The position numbers were made by a program, and so were the translations under genes. From JAAFHS01 sp031396505 (GTDB taxonomy: Bacteria; Pseudomonadota; Alphaproteobacteria; Rhodobacterales; Rhodobacteraceae), in the NCBI GenBank assembly GCA_031396505.1, contig JANNKX010000032.1, forward strand, positions 1-24,266: a stretch of DNA of 24,266 bases. The letters run 5' to 3'. Under the pieces are notes generated by a model that saw only the letters and a program-made list of their open reading frames with translations, did no database searches and had not been told where the DNA came from. Shown here one piece after another: positions 15,302-22,994 of this stretch (positions are counted from its first letter, which is position 1; the number at the start of each line of letters is the position of its first letter).

Positions 15302-16195
15302 CTACGTGACAAGGGGCGGGATCAGGGCGTGGCGCGCGGCGGTGCGGATGGCGGTGGTCAGGGGGGCTGTGGCCTGTGCGGTCAGGCGGGCAAATTGCCA
15401 GTGCAGTGGCACGTCAAGATGCGCACCGGGCACCAGTTCGCACAGGCGGCCATCGGCCAGATGCGGGGCGATCAGCGGTTCGGGGTTCAGGCCCCAGCCA
15501 AGGCCAGCGACACAGGCATCGACAAAGGCCTGTGGTGCGGCCATGCGGTGACTGGGAAACGCGGTGCGGCGGACGACGGTGGTTTGGCGGGCAACCCAGA
15601 TATCCTGCAGGCGGTCCTTATCGGAAAACGTCAGGGCGGGCGCGCGGGTAAGGGCATCTGCAGTGACGCCAGCCCCGAACCACGCAGCGATATAGGCGGG
15701 CGATGCGGTGGCGCGGTAGCGCAATGACCCCAGCGGGATGGTATCGCAGCCCTGCAAGGGGCCGGGGTGCCCGGTGATGGCGGCAGACACCTCGCCGCGT
15801 TTCAGCCAGTCGGCGCTGACGTCCTGATCATCAATCACCAGATCGAACAGAAAGCCGGTGGTCGCGGCAAGCGCGGGGATGACCCATGTGGCAAGGCTGT
15901 CGGCATTGACGGCGATGCGCAGCGTGGCGGGACCGGCGCTGCGCCCGCGCAGATCGGCGGTCAGAGCGCGTTCCAGCAGGGTGATTTCGTCATGATGGCG
16001 GATCAGGCGCATGCCGGCATCGGTCGCGATGCAGGGCTGCCCGCGACGGATAAGAAGGGTGCCAGTGGCATCTTCAAGCGCCTTGATGCGTTGGGAAATG
16101 GCCGATGGGGTGAGGTGCAGCGTGCTTGCAGCCAGATCAAAGCTGCCACGGCGGTGAACAGCGGCAAGGGCGGCAAGCTGGGCGGGGTCAATCAT
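15302..16195 (-). CDS. argP: ArgP/LysG-family LysR-type regulator
   Basis: This 297-aa protein has an N-terminal LysR helix-turn-helix (about 1-60; FDLAASTLHLTPSAISQRIKAL contains the recognition helix) and a C-terminal ligand-binding domain. ArgP/LysG proteins activate export of arginine or lysine when these accumulate. The divergent LysE/ArgO-type exporter supports this assignment over other LysR types. I chose ATG 16195 (MIDPAQLAAL), which gives the family length; the frame could extend to 16267, into the divergent gene. No strong ribosome binding site precedes it. The 86 bp between the two divergent starts is the probable operator region. Confidence 0.85.
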   Translation of the reverse strand: MIDPAQLAALAAVHRRGSFDLAASTLHLTPSAISQRIKALEDATGTLLIRRGQPCIATDAGMRLIRHHDEITLLERALTADLRGRSAGPATLRIAVNADSLATWVIPALAATTGFLFDLVIDDQDVSADWLKRGEVSAAITGHPGPLQGCDTIPLGSLRYRATASPAYIAAWFGAGVTADALTRAPALTFSDKDRLQDIWVARQTTVVRRTAFPSHRMAAPQAFVDACVAGLGWGLNPEPLIAPHLADGRLCELVPGAHLDVPLHWQFARLTAQATAPLTTAIRTAARHALIPPLVT

Positions 16196-16281
16196 TAAAA
16201 TTTCTAACGCAATGGAAAGAAGATTAATTTGAGTGTTGCCGTCCCGCATGGTGAGGTCAAGTGGCATTATGGGGCAAAGTG

Positions 16282-16668
16282 ATGGCAGAGATCAGCGATC
16301 TGACACAGATGATCCGGGGGATGGCCCCGCTGCTGGCCGCAGATCCCTATGGGATCGAGGTTTGCGCGGCCCTTGTGCCGGGGGCGTTTGCGACGGTCGC
16401 GGAGGCCGAGGGCGTGACCGTGATTGCGCCGGTGGCGGCTTTGGCCGCCGCAGGTGTCACGGTGCAAACGCACTGGGCACGGATCAGCCTGACACTGCAT
16501 TCCGCGCTGAGCGGGGTGGGGCTGACAGCGGCTTTTGCGCGGGCGCTGGCGGATCAGGGGATCAGCGCCAACGTCATGGCAGGCTACTACCACGACCACA
16601 TCTTTGTGGCCTGGCCGGACCGGGACCGTGCAATGGCGGCCTTGCAAACCTTGGCGCGCGATGCTTGA
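16282..16668 (+). CDS. ACT-domain protein (DUF2241/ACT_3 type)
   Basis: The product is 128 aa. It opens ISDLTQMIRGMAPLL and contains LTLHSALSGVGLTAAFARALADQGISANVMAGYYHDHIFV, cited here only in parts: LHSALSGVGLTAAF and AGYYHDHIFV are the typical two-part ACT fold of this family. ACT domains usually bind amino acids and act as sensors. I chose ATG 16282; an in-frame GTG at 16261 with GAGG upstream is possible and would add seven residues. Its 3' end overlaps the exporter gene by 8 nt, so the two are probably co-translated. Its position between an ArgP-like regulator and the exporter suggests it senses basic amino acids, but this is inference. Confidence 0.78.
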   Translation: MAEISDLTQMIRGMAPLLAADPYGIEVCAALVPGAFATVAEAEGVTVIAPVAALAAAGVTVQTHWARISLTLHSALSGVGLTAAFARALADQGISANVMAGYYHDHIFVAWPDRDRAMAALQTLARDA

Positions 16669-17266
16669 GGCGGCCCTGCATGGCTATCTGGTGGCGGTCA
16701 GCCTGATCATGGCGATCGGGGCGCAGAATGCGTTCGTTTTGCGGCAGGGATTGCGGCGTGAACATGTGGCGGCAGTCGTTCTGACCTGTGCGGGATCGGA
16801 TGCCGTTCTGATCGGCGCGGGGGTTGCGGGGTTTGGCGCGGTGTCGGGGGCGGTGCCGTGGATTGGCGATGCGATGCGCTGGGCGGGGGTGGCGTTCCTG
16901 CTGGTTTATGGCGCGCTGCGGTTTCACGCGGCGCTGCAAGGGGGCGAGGCATTACTGCCTGCAGCGGGCGCAGGTACGCCGCTGGGCAAGGTGATCGCGA
17001 CCTGCCTGATCCTGACATGGGCGAACCCGCATGTATATCTGGATACGGTGGTGTTGATCGGGTCGATCTCGGCGCAATATGTGCCGCACGGGTTCGTGTT
17101 CGGGGTGGCGGCGGCGGCGGGGTCGTTCAGTTTTTTCGCAACCCTTGGGTTTGGGGCGCGGCTGCTTGCACCGTTGTTTGCGCGTCCGCAGGCCTGGGTC
17201 GTGCTGGAAATCGTGGTGGGTGCCACGGTGTGGGCGATTGCGGCGGCCCTCGCGTTTGGCGGATAG
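16661..17266 (+). CDS. LysE/ArgO-family amino acid exporter
   Basis: This inner-membrane protein of 201 aa has five to six hydrophobic segments and the N-terminal family motif IGAQNAFVLRQGLRREH. TWANPHVYLDTVVLIG is the conserved second half. LysE and ArgO export lysine and arginine. The ATG at 16661 overlaps the ACT-domain gene by 8 nt; a frame extending upstream to 16535 is the ACT gene's other frame and is not real. Divergent ArgP-like regulation is expected. Lysine versus arginine specificity cannot be decided from sequence. Confidence 0.9.
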   Translation: MLEAALHGYLVAVSLIMAIGAQNAFVLRQGLRREHVAAVVLTCAGSDAVLIGAGVAGFGAVSGAVPWIGDAMRWAGVAFLLVYGALRFHAALQGGEALLPAAGAGTPLGKVIATCLILTWANPHVYLDTVVLIGSISAQYVPHGFVFGVAAAAGSFSFFATLGFGARLLAPLFARPQAWVVLEIVVGATVWAIAAALAFGG

Positions 17267-17287
17267 GGTGGGCGAAGTCTGCGGCCC

Positions 17288-17502
17288 ATGACGACTTTCA
17301 CCTATGACCGGGACATGACGCTGCACGGGGTTGGCTGGATGCTGGCGTCGGGGCTGGCTTTGTGGCGGTCACCGGGATTGTGCGGCATCTTGGGACGGAT
17401 TTGCCAGCGGCGCAGGCGGCGTTTCTGCGCTTTGCGTTCGCAGTGGTGTGCCGGCTGACGTGGCGCGAGGCAAAGGGGGAGGCGGTGCTGCCTGTTGCGT
17501 AA
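17288..17502 (+). pseudogene. Remnant of an EamA/DMT-family permease
   Basis: From ATG 17288 the frame reads MTTFTYDRDMTLHGVGWMLASGLA, then a one-base loss near the TTT of GGCTTTGTGG shifts it. In the shifted frame it continues FVAVTGIVRHLGTDLPAAQAAFLRFAFA, the first hydrophobic helix and following loop of a drug/metabolite transporter. The frame then jumps to LTWREAKGEAVLPVA and stops at 17500-17502. That tail resembles the C-terminus of such permeases (YREAK-like), which suggests an internal deletion of most of the gene plus the frameshift. A normal member is about 290-310 aa. The protein cannot function. Confidence 0.6.
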
Positions 17503-17528
17503 AGCAGGGTGGCGGCGCGCGGCGGTGT

Positions 17529-17580
17529 CAGGGTTCGGTAAGGCGCGTCTTCTAACGTCGCAAGCCAAAGCTGAACCCTG
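17529..17580 (+). repeat. 8-bp inverted repeat in the leader of the DUF2793 gene
   Basis: CAGGGTTC (17529-17536) and GAACCCTG (17573-17580) are exact reverse complements with a 36-nt loop. The right arm ends 2 nt before the GGAGG ribosome binding site of the next gene, so the folded leader could hinder or expose translation. At this length chance occurrence is possible. Confidence 0.35.
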
Positions 17581-17592
17581 CGGAGGCCGCGC

Positions 17593-19611
17593 ATGCCCGA
17601 TACTTCACCGATCCTGAACCTGCCGTATATCCTGCCTGCGCAGGCGCAAAAGCATGTGACGCATAACGAGGCGATCCGGCTGTTGGACATCATCGTGCAG
17701 TTGGCGGTGGAAAGCCGGGCCTTGACGGTGCCGCCTGCGACGCCGGAGGTGGGGGATCGCTATATCGTGGCGGCGGGGGCGACGGGGGTCTGGGCGGGCA
17801 AGGCTGCACAGATCGCGGTCTGGGGCGAGACGGGCTGGGTCTATGTGGTGCCGCTTGCAGGCTGGCGGGCTTTCGTGATGGGCGAGGGCGTGGATATCAC
17901 CTATGACGGGACAGCTTGGGCGGTTGCAGGTCTGCCGGGCATGCTGCCGCAACTGGGGCTGAATGCGACGGCATCGGCAACAAACCGGCTGACGAGTGCG
18001 GCGGCGGCGACGCTGCTGACGCATGACGGGGCGGGGCATCAGGTCAAGGTGAACAAGGCGGGAACAGGCGATACGGCGAGCCTGCTGTTTCAGACGGGTT
18101 TTTCGGGCCGGGCGGAAATGGGCTTGGCGGGGGCGGATGATTTCAGCGTGAAGGTCAGTGCGGATGGCACAGCCTTTGCCACGGCCCTGCTGGCGGAGGC
18201 GGCGACGGGGGCGGTGACATTGCCGCAGCCGATGCGGCTGGGCGGGCAGGCGGTTGATCCGGTAGGGCCGGTGAACGGGACATTCTGGCTGAATACCACA
18301 ACGGGCGAGGTCAAGCTGCAGACGGCGGGCAGTACAGTCGTGGTGGGGGCGGGGGGCGGTGGCGGCGGTGTGGCGGACGGTGACAAGGGCGATGTCACGG
18401 TCGCGGGCGGCGGGGCAACATGGACGATTGATGCGGGCGTTGTCAGCCTGACAAAGATGGCGGATATGGGCACGGCGCTGCTGATCGGGCGGGTTGCAGC
18501 GGGGACGGGCGCGCCCGAGGCGCTGACGGCGGCGCAGGTGCGCGGGCTGCTGAACGTGGCGGACGGGGCGCAGGCAAATGTGCCGACCGATCTGGGCTAC
18601 ACCGGGGGCAGCAGGGTGCTTGCCTCGTCCACGGGTGCGGATGTGACGCTGCCGCTGGTATCGGCGACAGAGGCCGGTCTGGCCCCGGCATCGGGCGGGG
18701 GGGCGGTGAACTTTCTGCGGGCGGACGGCACCTGGGCGACGCCTGCAGGTGGCGGGCCAAGCGATCCGCTGACCCTGACAAGCGGCACGCCGGGCATCCC
18801 GGCAGCGGGTCAGGTAAAATTGTTCCGACGGGAAATCGGCGGGCGGCAGTTGCCGGGATTTGTCGGCCCGGTGGGGATCGAGAGTGCAATCCAGCCACTG
18901 CTGGCACAGAACAAGGTGGGAATCTGGGCACCGCCCGGCAATGCCACGACGGTGCCAGGCGTGATCGGCATGGCATCCCTGACGACGACGGGTCTCACCG
19001 CGACGGCGCGCAATGTGGCGACGACCAGCCTGTTCACGCGGATGCGGCGACTGGGCTTTGTGAGCGCGGCGACTGCGGGCGCGATTGGCAATTTTCGTGC
19101 GCCTGCGGGGCAGTTTACCCTTGGCAATGGCACGCTCGGAGGGTTCTTCTTTGTCATCCGGTTCGGGATTTCGGATGCGACGCTGGTTGCCGGCGCGCGC
19201 ATGTTCATCGGGGTTCGTGAGAGTTTGGGTGCTGCGAATGTGGAGCCTTCAACGCTGACAAACTGCATCGGGATCGGTCATGGGGCGGCGGATACGACCA
19301 TGAAGCTGTTTTTCGGCGGGACTGCCGCACAGACGCCCATTGACCTTGGTGCGACCTTTCCGGTCAGCACTAATGCGGATGTTTATGAACTTGCGCTGTT
19401 TGCACCGCCCGGTGCGACGGTCTGTTCGTATCAGATCACACGACTGACTACGGGTCAGGTGGCGACGGGGCTTTTGAACGGAACACCTGGCACACAGCTC
19501 CCGGCGGCAACAGTGCTGCTGGCAGCGCCATGGGGATACCGGACCAACAACGCGACGGCGGCGGCTGTCGGGATCGATGTCGCGTCGATCTATGTCGAAA
19601 CGGACTTCTGA
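17593..19611 (+). CDS. DUF2793 domain fibre-like protein
   Basis: The 672-aa protein begins with a DUF2793 domain (about 1-100: ILNLPYILPAQAQKHVTHNEA, GDRYIV, GWVYVVPLAGWRAFV). The middle is Gly/Ala/Thr-rich with a Gly run (about 252-258), then blocks common in phage tail fibres: GDKGDVTV (near 262), LIGRVAAGTGAPEALTAAQV, TDLGYTGGSRVLASSTGADV and NFLRADGTWATP (near 373). The C-terminal 270 residues look like a beta-rich receptor-binding domain. DUF2793 proteins in Rhodobacterales are linked to phages and gene transfer agents. No other phage or GTA gene is nearby. GGAGG lies 6 nt before the ATG. No signal peptide is seen. The last third was not matched to any family. Confidence 0.78.
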   Translation: MPDTSPILNLPYILPAQAQKHVTHNEAIRLLDIIVQLAVESRALTVPPATPEVGDRYIVAAGATGVWAGKAAQIAVWGETGWVYVVPLAGWRAFVMGEGVDITYDGTAWAVAGLPGMLPQLGLNATASATNRLTSAAAATLLTHDGAGHQVKVNKAGTGDTASLLFQTGFSGRAEMGLAGADDFSVKVSADGTAFATALLAEAATGAVTLPQPMRLGGQAVDPVGPVNGTFWLNTTTGEVKLQTAGSTVVVGAGGGGGGVADGDKGDVTVAGGGATWTIDAGVVSLTKMADMGTALLIGRVAAGTGAPEALTAAQVRGLLNVADGAQANVPTDLGYTGGSRVLASSTGADVTLPLVSATEAGLAPASGGGAVNFLRADGTWATPAGGGPSDPLTLTSGTPGIPAAGQVKLFRREIGGRQLPGFVGPVGIESAIQPLLAQNKVGIWAPPGNATTVPGVIGMASLTTTGLTATARNVATTSLFTRMRRLGFVSAATAGAIGNFRAPAGQFTLGNGTLGGFFFVIRFGISDATLVAGARMFIGVRESLGAANVEPSTLTNCIGIGHGAADTTMKLFFGGTAAQTPIDLGATFPVSTNADVYELALFAPPGATVCSYQITRLTTGQVATGLLNGTPGTQLPAATVLLAAPWGYRTNNATAAAVGIDVASIYVETDF

Positions 19612-19657
19612 ACGGCGCTGGATGCGGATCCGCTGGTGCGTTTGACACCTTTCCTGC

Positions 19658-19684
19658 CCCCGCTTAGGAAGAGCCTGAGCGGGG
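19658..19684 (+). terminator. Hairpin between the DUF2793 gene and ugd
   Basis: CCCCGCTTAGG (19658-19668) and CCTGAGCGGGG (19674-19684) pair over 11 bp with one G-T pair and a 5-nt loop. No T-run follows. It ends 14 nt before the ugd ATG and so could act as a terminator of the DUF2793 mRNA or as a structure that masks the weak ugd ribosome binding site. Confidence 0.5.
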
Positions 19685-19698
19685 ACGGGGACAGGCAC

Positions 19699-21003
19699 AT
19701 GCGGATTGCAATGATTGGGACGGGCTATGTGGGTCTGGTGTCGGGGGTATGCTTTTCGGACTTTGGGCATGATGTGATCTGCGTGGACAAAGACCCGGCC
19801 AAGATTGCGCAATTGCAGGCGGGCAAGACCCCGATCTTCGAGCCGGGCCTTGAGGATCTGATGGCCAAGAACGTGGCGGCAGGGCGGCTGTCATTCACGC
19901 TTGATCTGGCGGCGGCGGTGGCGGGCGCTGATGCGGTCTTCATCGCGGTGGGCACGCCGACGCGGCGGGGTAGCGGCCATGCGGACCTGACCTATGTGAT
20001 GGCGGCGGCGGCGGAAATCGGGGCGGCGCTGACGGGTTACGCGGTGGTGGTGACAAAATCCACGGTGCCGGTGGGGACCAATCGCGCGGTGGCGGTGGCG
20101 GTGGCGGCGGCCAGTCCTGCGGCAGATTTTGATGTGGCATCAAACCCGGAGTTCCTGCGCGAGGGTGCGGCGATTGACGATTTCATGCGCCCGGACCGGG
20201 TGGTGGTGGGGGCGGAAACCGACCGCGCGCGCAAGGTGATGGCGGATATCTACCGCCCGCTGTACCTGCGGGAATTTCCGGTTGTGTTCACCGACCTGGA
20301 ATCGGCGGAAATGATCAAATACGCGGCCAATGCGTTTCTCGCGACCAAGATCACCTTCATCAACGAAATTGCGGCCCTGTGCGAAAAGGTGGGGGCGGAT
20401 ATCAAGGCGGTATCGAAGGGCATGGGCATGGACGGGCGGATCGGGAACAAGTTTCTTCATGCGGGTCCGGGCTATGGTGGCAGTTGTTTCCCGAAGGATA
20501 CCAAGGCTTTGGCGCGGATCGGACAGGATCATGCAGTGCCGATGCAGATCGTGGAGACGGTCATCAAGGTGAATGACGAAATCAAGCGGCGGATGATCGA
20601 CAAGATCGAGGATCTGTGCGACGGCGATTTCCGTGACAAGACGATTGTCATTCTGGGCGTGACGTTCAAGCCGAACACGGATGACATGCGCGATGCACCA
20701 TCGCTGACCATCGTGCCGGCGCTGGTGGGGGCGGGGGCGAAGGTGCGGGTGGTGGACCCGGAAGGCCGGCGCGAGGGCGAGGCGCTGCTGCCGGGGGTGG
20801 TATGGTCGGACAACCCGTACGGGGCGGCGCACGGGGCCGATCTGGTGGTGATCCTGACGGAATGGAACGAATTCCGCGCGCTTGATCTGGGGCGGATGGC
20901 GAAAAAGATGACGACGCCGCGCATGGCCGATCTGCGCAACATCTATGACCCGGATGAGGTCCGCGCGGCGGGGTTCACGCAGTATGTGGGTGTGGGGCGG
21001 TAG
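19699..21003 (+). CDS. ugd: UDP-glucose 6-dehydrogenase
   Basis: The enzyme oxidises UDP-glucose twice with NAD to UDP-glucuronate, a precursor of capsule, exopolysaccharide and some lipids. The 434-aa protein has the Rossmann motif GTGYVGL (8-14), the NPEFLREG block, the catalytic Cys263 in GGSCFPKDT, and the C-terminal FKPNTDDMRDAPS. I chose ATG 19699 (MRIAMIGTGYVGL); a longer frame to 19636 covers the upstream hairpin and is unlikely. Only a weak AGG precedes the start. No other polysaccharide genes are in the window. Confidence 0.96.
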   Translation: MRIAMIGTGYVGLVSGVCFSDFGHDVICVDKDPAKIAQLQAGKTPIFEPGLEDLMAKNVAAGRLSFTLDLAAAVAGADAVFIAVGTPTRRGSGHADLTYVMAAAAEIGAALTGYAVVVTKSTVPVGTNRAVAVAVAAASPAADFDVASNPEFLREGAAIDDFMRPDRVVVGAETDRARKVMADIYRPLYLREFPVVFTDLESAEMIKYAANAFLATKITFINEIAALCEKVGADIKAVSKGMGMDGRIGNKFLHAGPGYGGSCFPKDTKALARIGQDHAVPMQIVETVIKVNDEIKRRMIDKIEDLCDGDFRDKTIVILGVTFKPNTDDMRDAPSLTIVPALVGAGAKVRVVDPEGRREGEALLPGVVWSDNPYGAAHGADLVVILTEWNEFRALDLGRMAKKMTTPRMADLRNIYDPDEVRAAGFTQYVGVGR

Positions 21004-21016
21004 GGGATCGGTCGTA

Positions 21017-21376
21017 TCAGCGATGAAAACCCGCGATCATGGTTTCATGCGTCGCCCCGAACCCTGCCAGTGCGGCGCGCACAGTGTCATCCGCCGGGCC
21101 ATAGACGGTGAATCGGATGGGCGCGAAGGCGGCAAGGAAACGCTCGGCGAATTTGGCCCCGAAATTGCCCAGATGCACCATCACCGCGGCGTTGTCGGCA
21201 TAGCGTTCGATCACGGTGCAGCGTGTCCTGTCCGCGTTCATGTAGTATTCATAGTGCAGCGCACCCGGTTCATCCGCCTGTGTCGCCGCGACCATCTCGT
21301 CCAGCAGGGGTTGGACGTTCGGCATCTGGCCGGGGTTGATGGCCATTTGCAGAACCCATTCGATTGCATCGCTCAT
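21017..21376 (-). CDS. ABM-domain (quinol monooxygenase-like) protein
   Basis: This 119-aa protein has the small ferredoxin-like ABM fold: EPGALHYEYY, VIERYADNAAVMVHLGNFG and KFAERFLAAFAPIRFTVYG are typical of antibiotic biosynthesis monooxygenase or YgiN-like quinol monooxygenase proteins. Such proteins act on quinones or other aromatics, often without cofactor; the substrate here is unknown. AAGGA lies 6-7 nt before the ATG. It is 69 bp downstream of the DsbD-N-like gene on the same strand and may be co-transcribed with it. Confidence 0.82.
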   Translation of the reverse strand: MSDAIEWVLQMAINPGQMPNVQPLLDEMVAATQADEPGALHYEYYMNADRTRCTVIERYADNAAVMVHLGNFGAKFAERFLAAFAPIRFTVYGPADDTVRAALAGFGATHETMIAGFHR

Positions 21377-21445
21377 GTCACGTCCTTTGGTTTGATATCC
21401 CCAAGCCGCAGCCGAATGGCCGATCTGTCGCGTAAGATGTGTCGC

Positions 21446-22237
21446 CTATTCCGCCGGGCAGCCCCGGATTTCCACCGCTTGCCCGTCGCCGATCACCGTC
21501 AGCACCACGCCAGAGCGATCCAGCGCAAAAGGTGCACGCGCGGGGGCGACCAGATCGGCAGATGCCGTCAGCACGCCGCCATCGCGCGAGGTTATAGCCT
21601 CGGACGCCCAGACGTTTGCCACGCCGCTTTCAAACACCACAGTTTCGGCGCGCCCTTGCGCGGGCAGGGTGATGATCGCCGTCAGACGCAAACCATCGCG
21701 CGTCGGATCAACCGTACAGGTGATGCGCCCCAGCCCTGCCACGCCTGCGGCCTTCGGCTGTGCGCGCAGGGCGGCCTTGATCGAGGGGCTGTTCACGCCT
21801 GCGGGCGTCAGCACGGTACTCACCTGCACGGTTGCCGGGACGCAGATGTCGCTGCACACGCCCATATCGACCGTCGCGCGCAACTGCACCGGCAGGGATG
21901 GATCAATCGCCGTCACCTCGACCGGGAGCATCATGCCATCATGATAGCCGATCGTCTGATAACCTGCGGTGCGAAACACCTCGGGCGTGGTCCAGTGATA
22001 GCGCACAGCGGCAAGGTTTTCGGAGGCCGACCAGTCAAACAGCGGCGGGATGCCCGCATCGCCGGGGGTTCGCCAATAGGTTTTCCACCCTGGTGCCAGT
22101 GTCACCGAAAACGCAGCCATGCGGGTGCCGCTGTCGGTTGTCCAGCCTTCCAGCAGGGTTGCGTCCAGCACCACGTCATCGGGGTTGGCAAAGGCGGGTT
22201 GGGCCATAAGGGCCGCGCAAAGGATGATCCGTTTCAT
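21446..22237 (-). CDS. Secreted DsbD N-domain-like protein
   Basis: The 263-aa protein has a signal peptide (MKRIILCAALMAQPAFA, cleavage near 17) and a domain like the periplasmic alpha-domain of DsbD (DsbC/DsbD_N family), including GWKTYWRTPGDAG and the Cys pair in MGVCSDICVPA. It lacks the membrane domain and the thioredoxin domain of full DsbD, so it is a stand-alone form that probably passes or accepts thiol electrons in the periplasm, perhaps with a CcdA-type partner elsewhere. I chose ATG 22237 because it opens a clean signal peptide; ATG 22249 adds four residues. The coding start faces yqgE divergently, 100 bp apart. Confidence 0.82.
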   Translation of the reverse strand: MKRIILCAALMAQPAFANPDDVVLDATLLEGWTTDSGTRMAAFSVTLAPGWKTYWRTPGDAGIPPLFDWSASENLAAVRYHWTTPEVFRTAGYQTIGYHDGMMLPVEVTAIDPSLPVQLRATVDMGVCSDICVPATVQVSTVLTPAGVNSPSIKAALRAQPKAAGVAGLGRITCTVDPTRDGLRLTAIITLPAQGRAETVVFESGVANVWASEAITSRDGGVLTASADLVAPARAPFALDRSGVVLTVIGDGQAVEIRGCPAE

Positions 22238-22337
22238 AGGCCGGACCATAGGCGAAGGGCGGCGGTTGGAAAATCACAAAACCATGATGCACGTCAGCGT
22301 GATTGCACTTGGGGCGCGGTTGCATCATCTTGGGCGC

Positions 22338-22892
22338 ATGGACCTTGCGGGACAACTGTTGATCGCGATGCCGGGTATGGGCGACCTACGGTTTGCCCAT
22401 ACGGTTATCCTTGTCTGCGCGCATTCACCGGATGGCAGCATGGGGCTGATTGTGAACCGGCCCGCGCCCGACCTGAGTTTTGCAGGTCTGCTGGACCATA
22501 TCGGCATTCCCAAAGGGCCGTCGGCGCGCGATATCCGGGTGCATTTCGGTGGTCCGGTCGAACGCGGGCGCGGCTTTGTGCTGCATTCAACCGATTATGC
22601 GCGCGGGCAGGCGACGATGCAGGTACAAGGTGGCTATGGCATGACGGCAACGCTGGATGTGCTGGAGGCGATTGCGCAGGGCGAAGGGCCGGAAACCGCG
22701 CTGCTGGCGCTGGGCTATTCGGGCTGGGGTCCGGGGCAGCTGGAGGCCGAGATCGTTCGCAACGACTGGCTGACGGCGGACGCACCGCGCGATCTGGTCT
22801 TTTCGCCCGATGACAGCGGCAAATGGACAGCCGCGCTGCGCCGGATGGGGATTGATCCGATCACGCTGTCATCGAAGGCGGGGCGGGCGTAA
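22338..22892 (+). CDS. yqgE: YqgE/AlgH family protein
   Basis: This 184-aa protein shows the family pattern LAGQLLIAMPGMGDLRFAHTVILVCAHSPDGSMGLIVNRP at its N-terminus (only parts are diagnostic: AMPGMGDLRF and GLIVNRP), FGGPVERGRGFVLHS in the middle, and LGYSGWGPGQLEAEI near the C-terminus. The fold is known, but the function is not settled; AlgH was once called a transcriptional regulator. I chose ATG 22338, which gives the usual length and opening; ATG 22284 or 22287 would add 17-18 residues. Confidence 0.9.
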   Translation: MDLAGQLLIAMPGMGDLRFAHTVILVCAHSPDGSMGLIVNRPAPDLSFAGLLDHIGIPKGPSARDIRVHFGGPVERGRGFVLHSTDYARGQATMQVQGGYGMTATLDVLEAIAQGEGPETALLALGYSGWGPGQLEAEIVRNDWLTADAPRDLVFSPDDSGKWTAALRRMGIDPITLSSKAGRA

Positions 22893-22897
22893 GCGGG

Positions 22898-22914
22898 TGT
22901 CCCACGGTGGGACA
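22898..22914. repeat. Palindrome TGTCCCA-CGG-TGGGACA
   Basis: TGTCCCA (22898-22904) and TGGGACA (22908-22914) are exact reverse complements with a 3-nt centre, beginning 5 nt after the yqgE stop. It could be a short terminator hairpin without a T-run or a protein-binding palindrome. Confidence 0.45.
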
Positions 22915-22954
22915 GATTATGAAGCCAATCATTTCAAACACTTAGCTTCCGATT

Positions 22955-22969
22955 TTAAGGGTTTGTTAA
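22955..22969 (+). promoter_or_regulatory. CtrA-consensus-like site TTAA-N7-TTAA
   Basis: TTAAGGGTTTGTTAA fits the full CtrA motif TTAA-N7-TTAA. It lies between the convergent yqgE and aldehyde dehydrogenase genes, with no obvious start codon to control on either strand, so it may be fortuitous. Confidence 0.25.
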
Positions 22970-22994
22970 CTGCGCCGCCCTCATGCTGCCAACT

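Noticed and set aside
17331..17555. ORF of 74 aa in the permease remnant
   Set aside because: It is in a different frame from the recognisable permease residues and is Cys/Arg/Gly-rich.
20945..22813. Plus-strand frame of 622 aa across the ABM, DsbD-like and yqgE genes
   Set aside because: It is antisense to two real genes and out of frame with yqgE; its sequence has no domain pattern.
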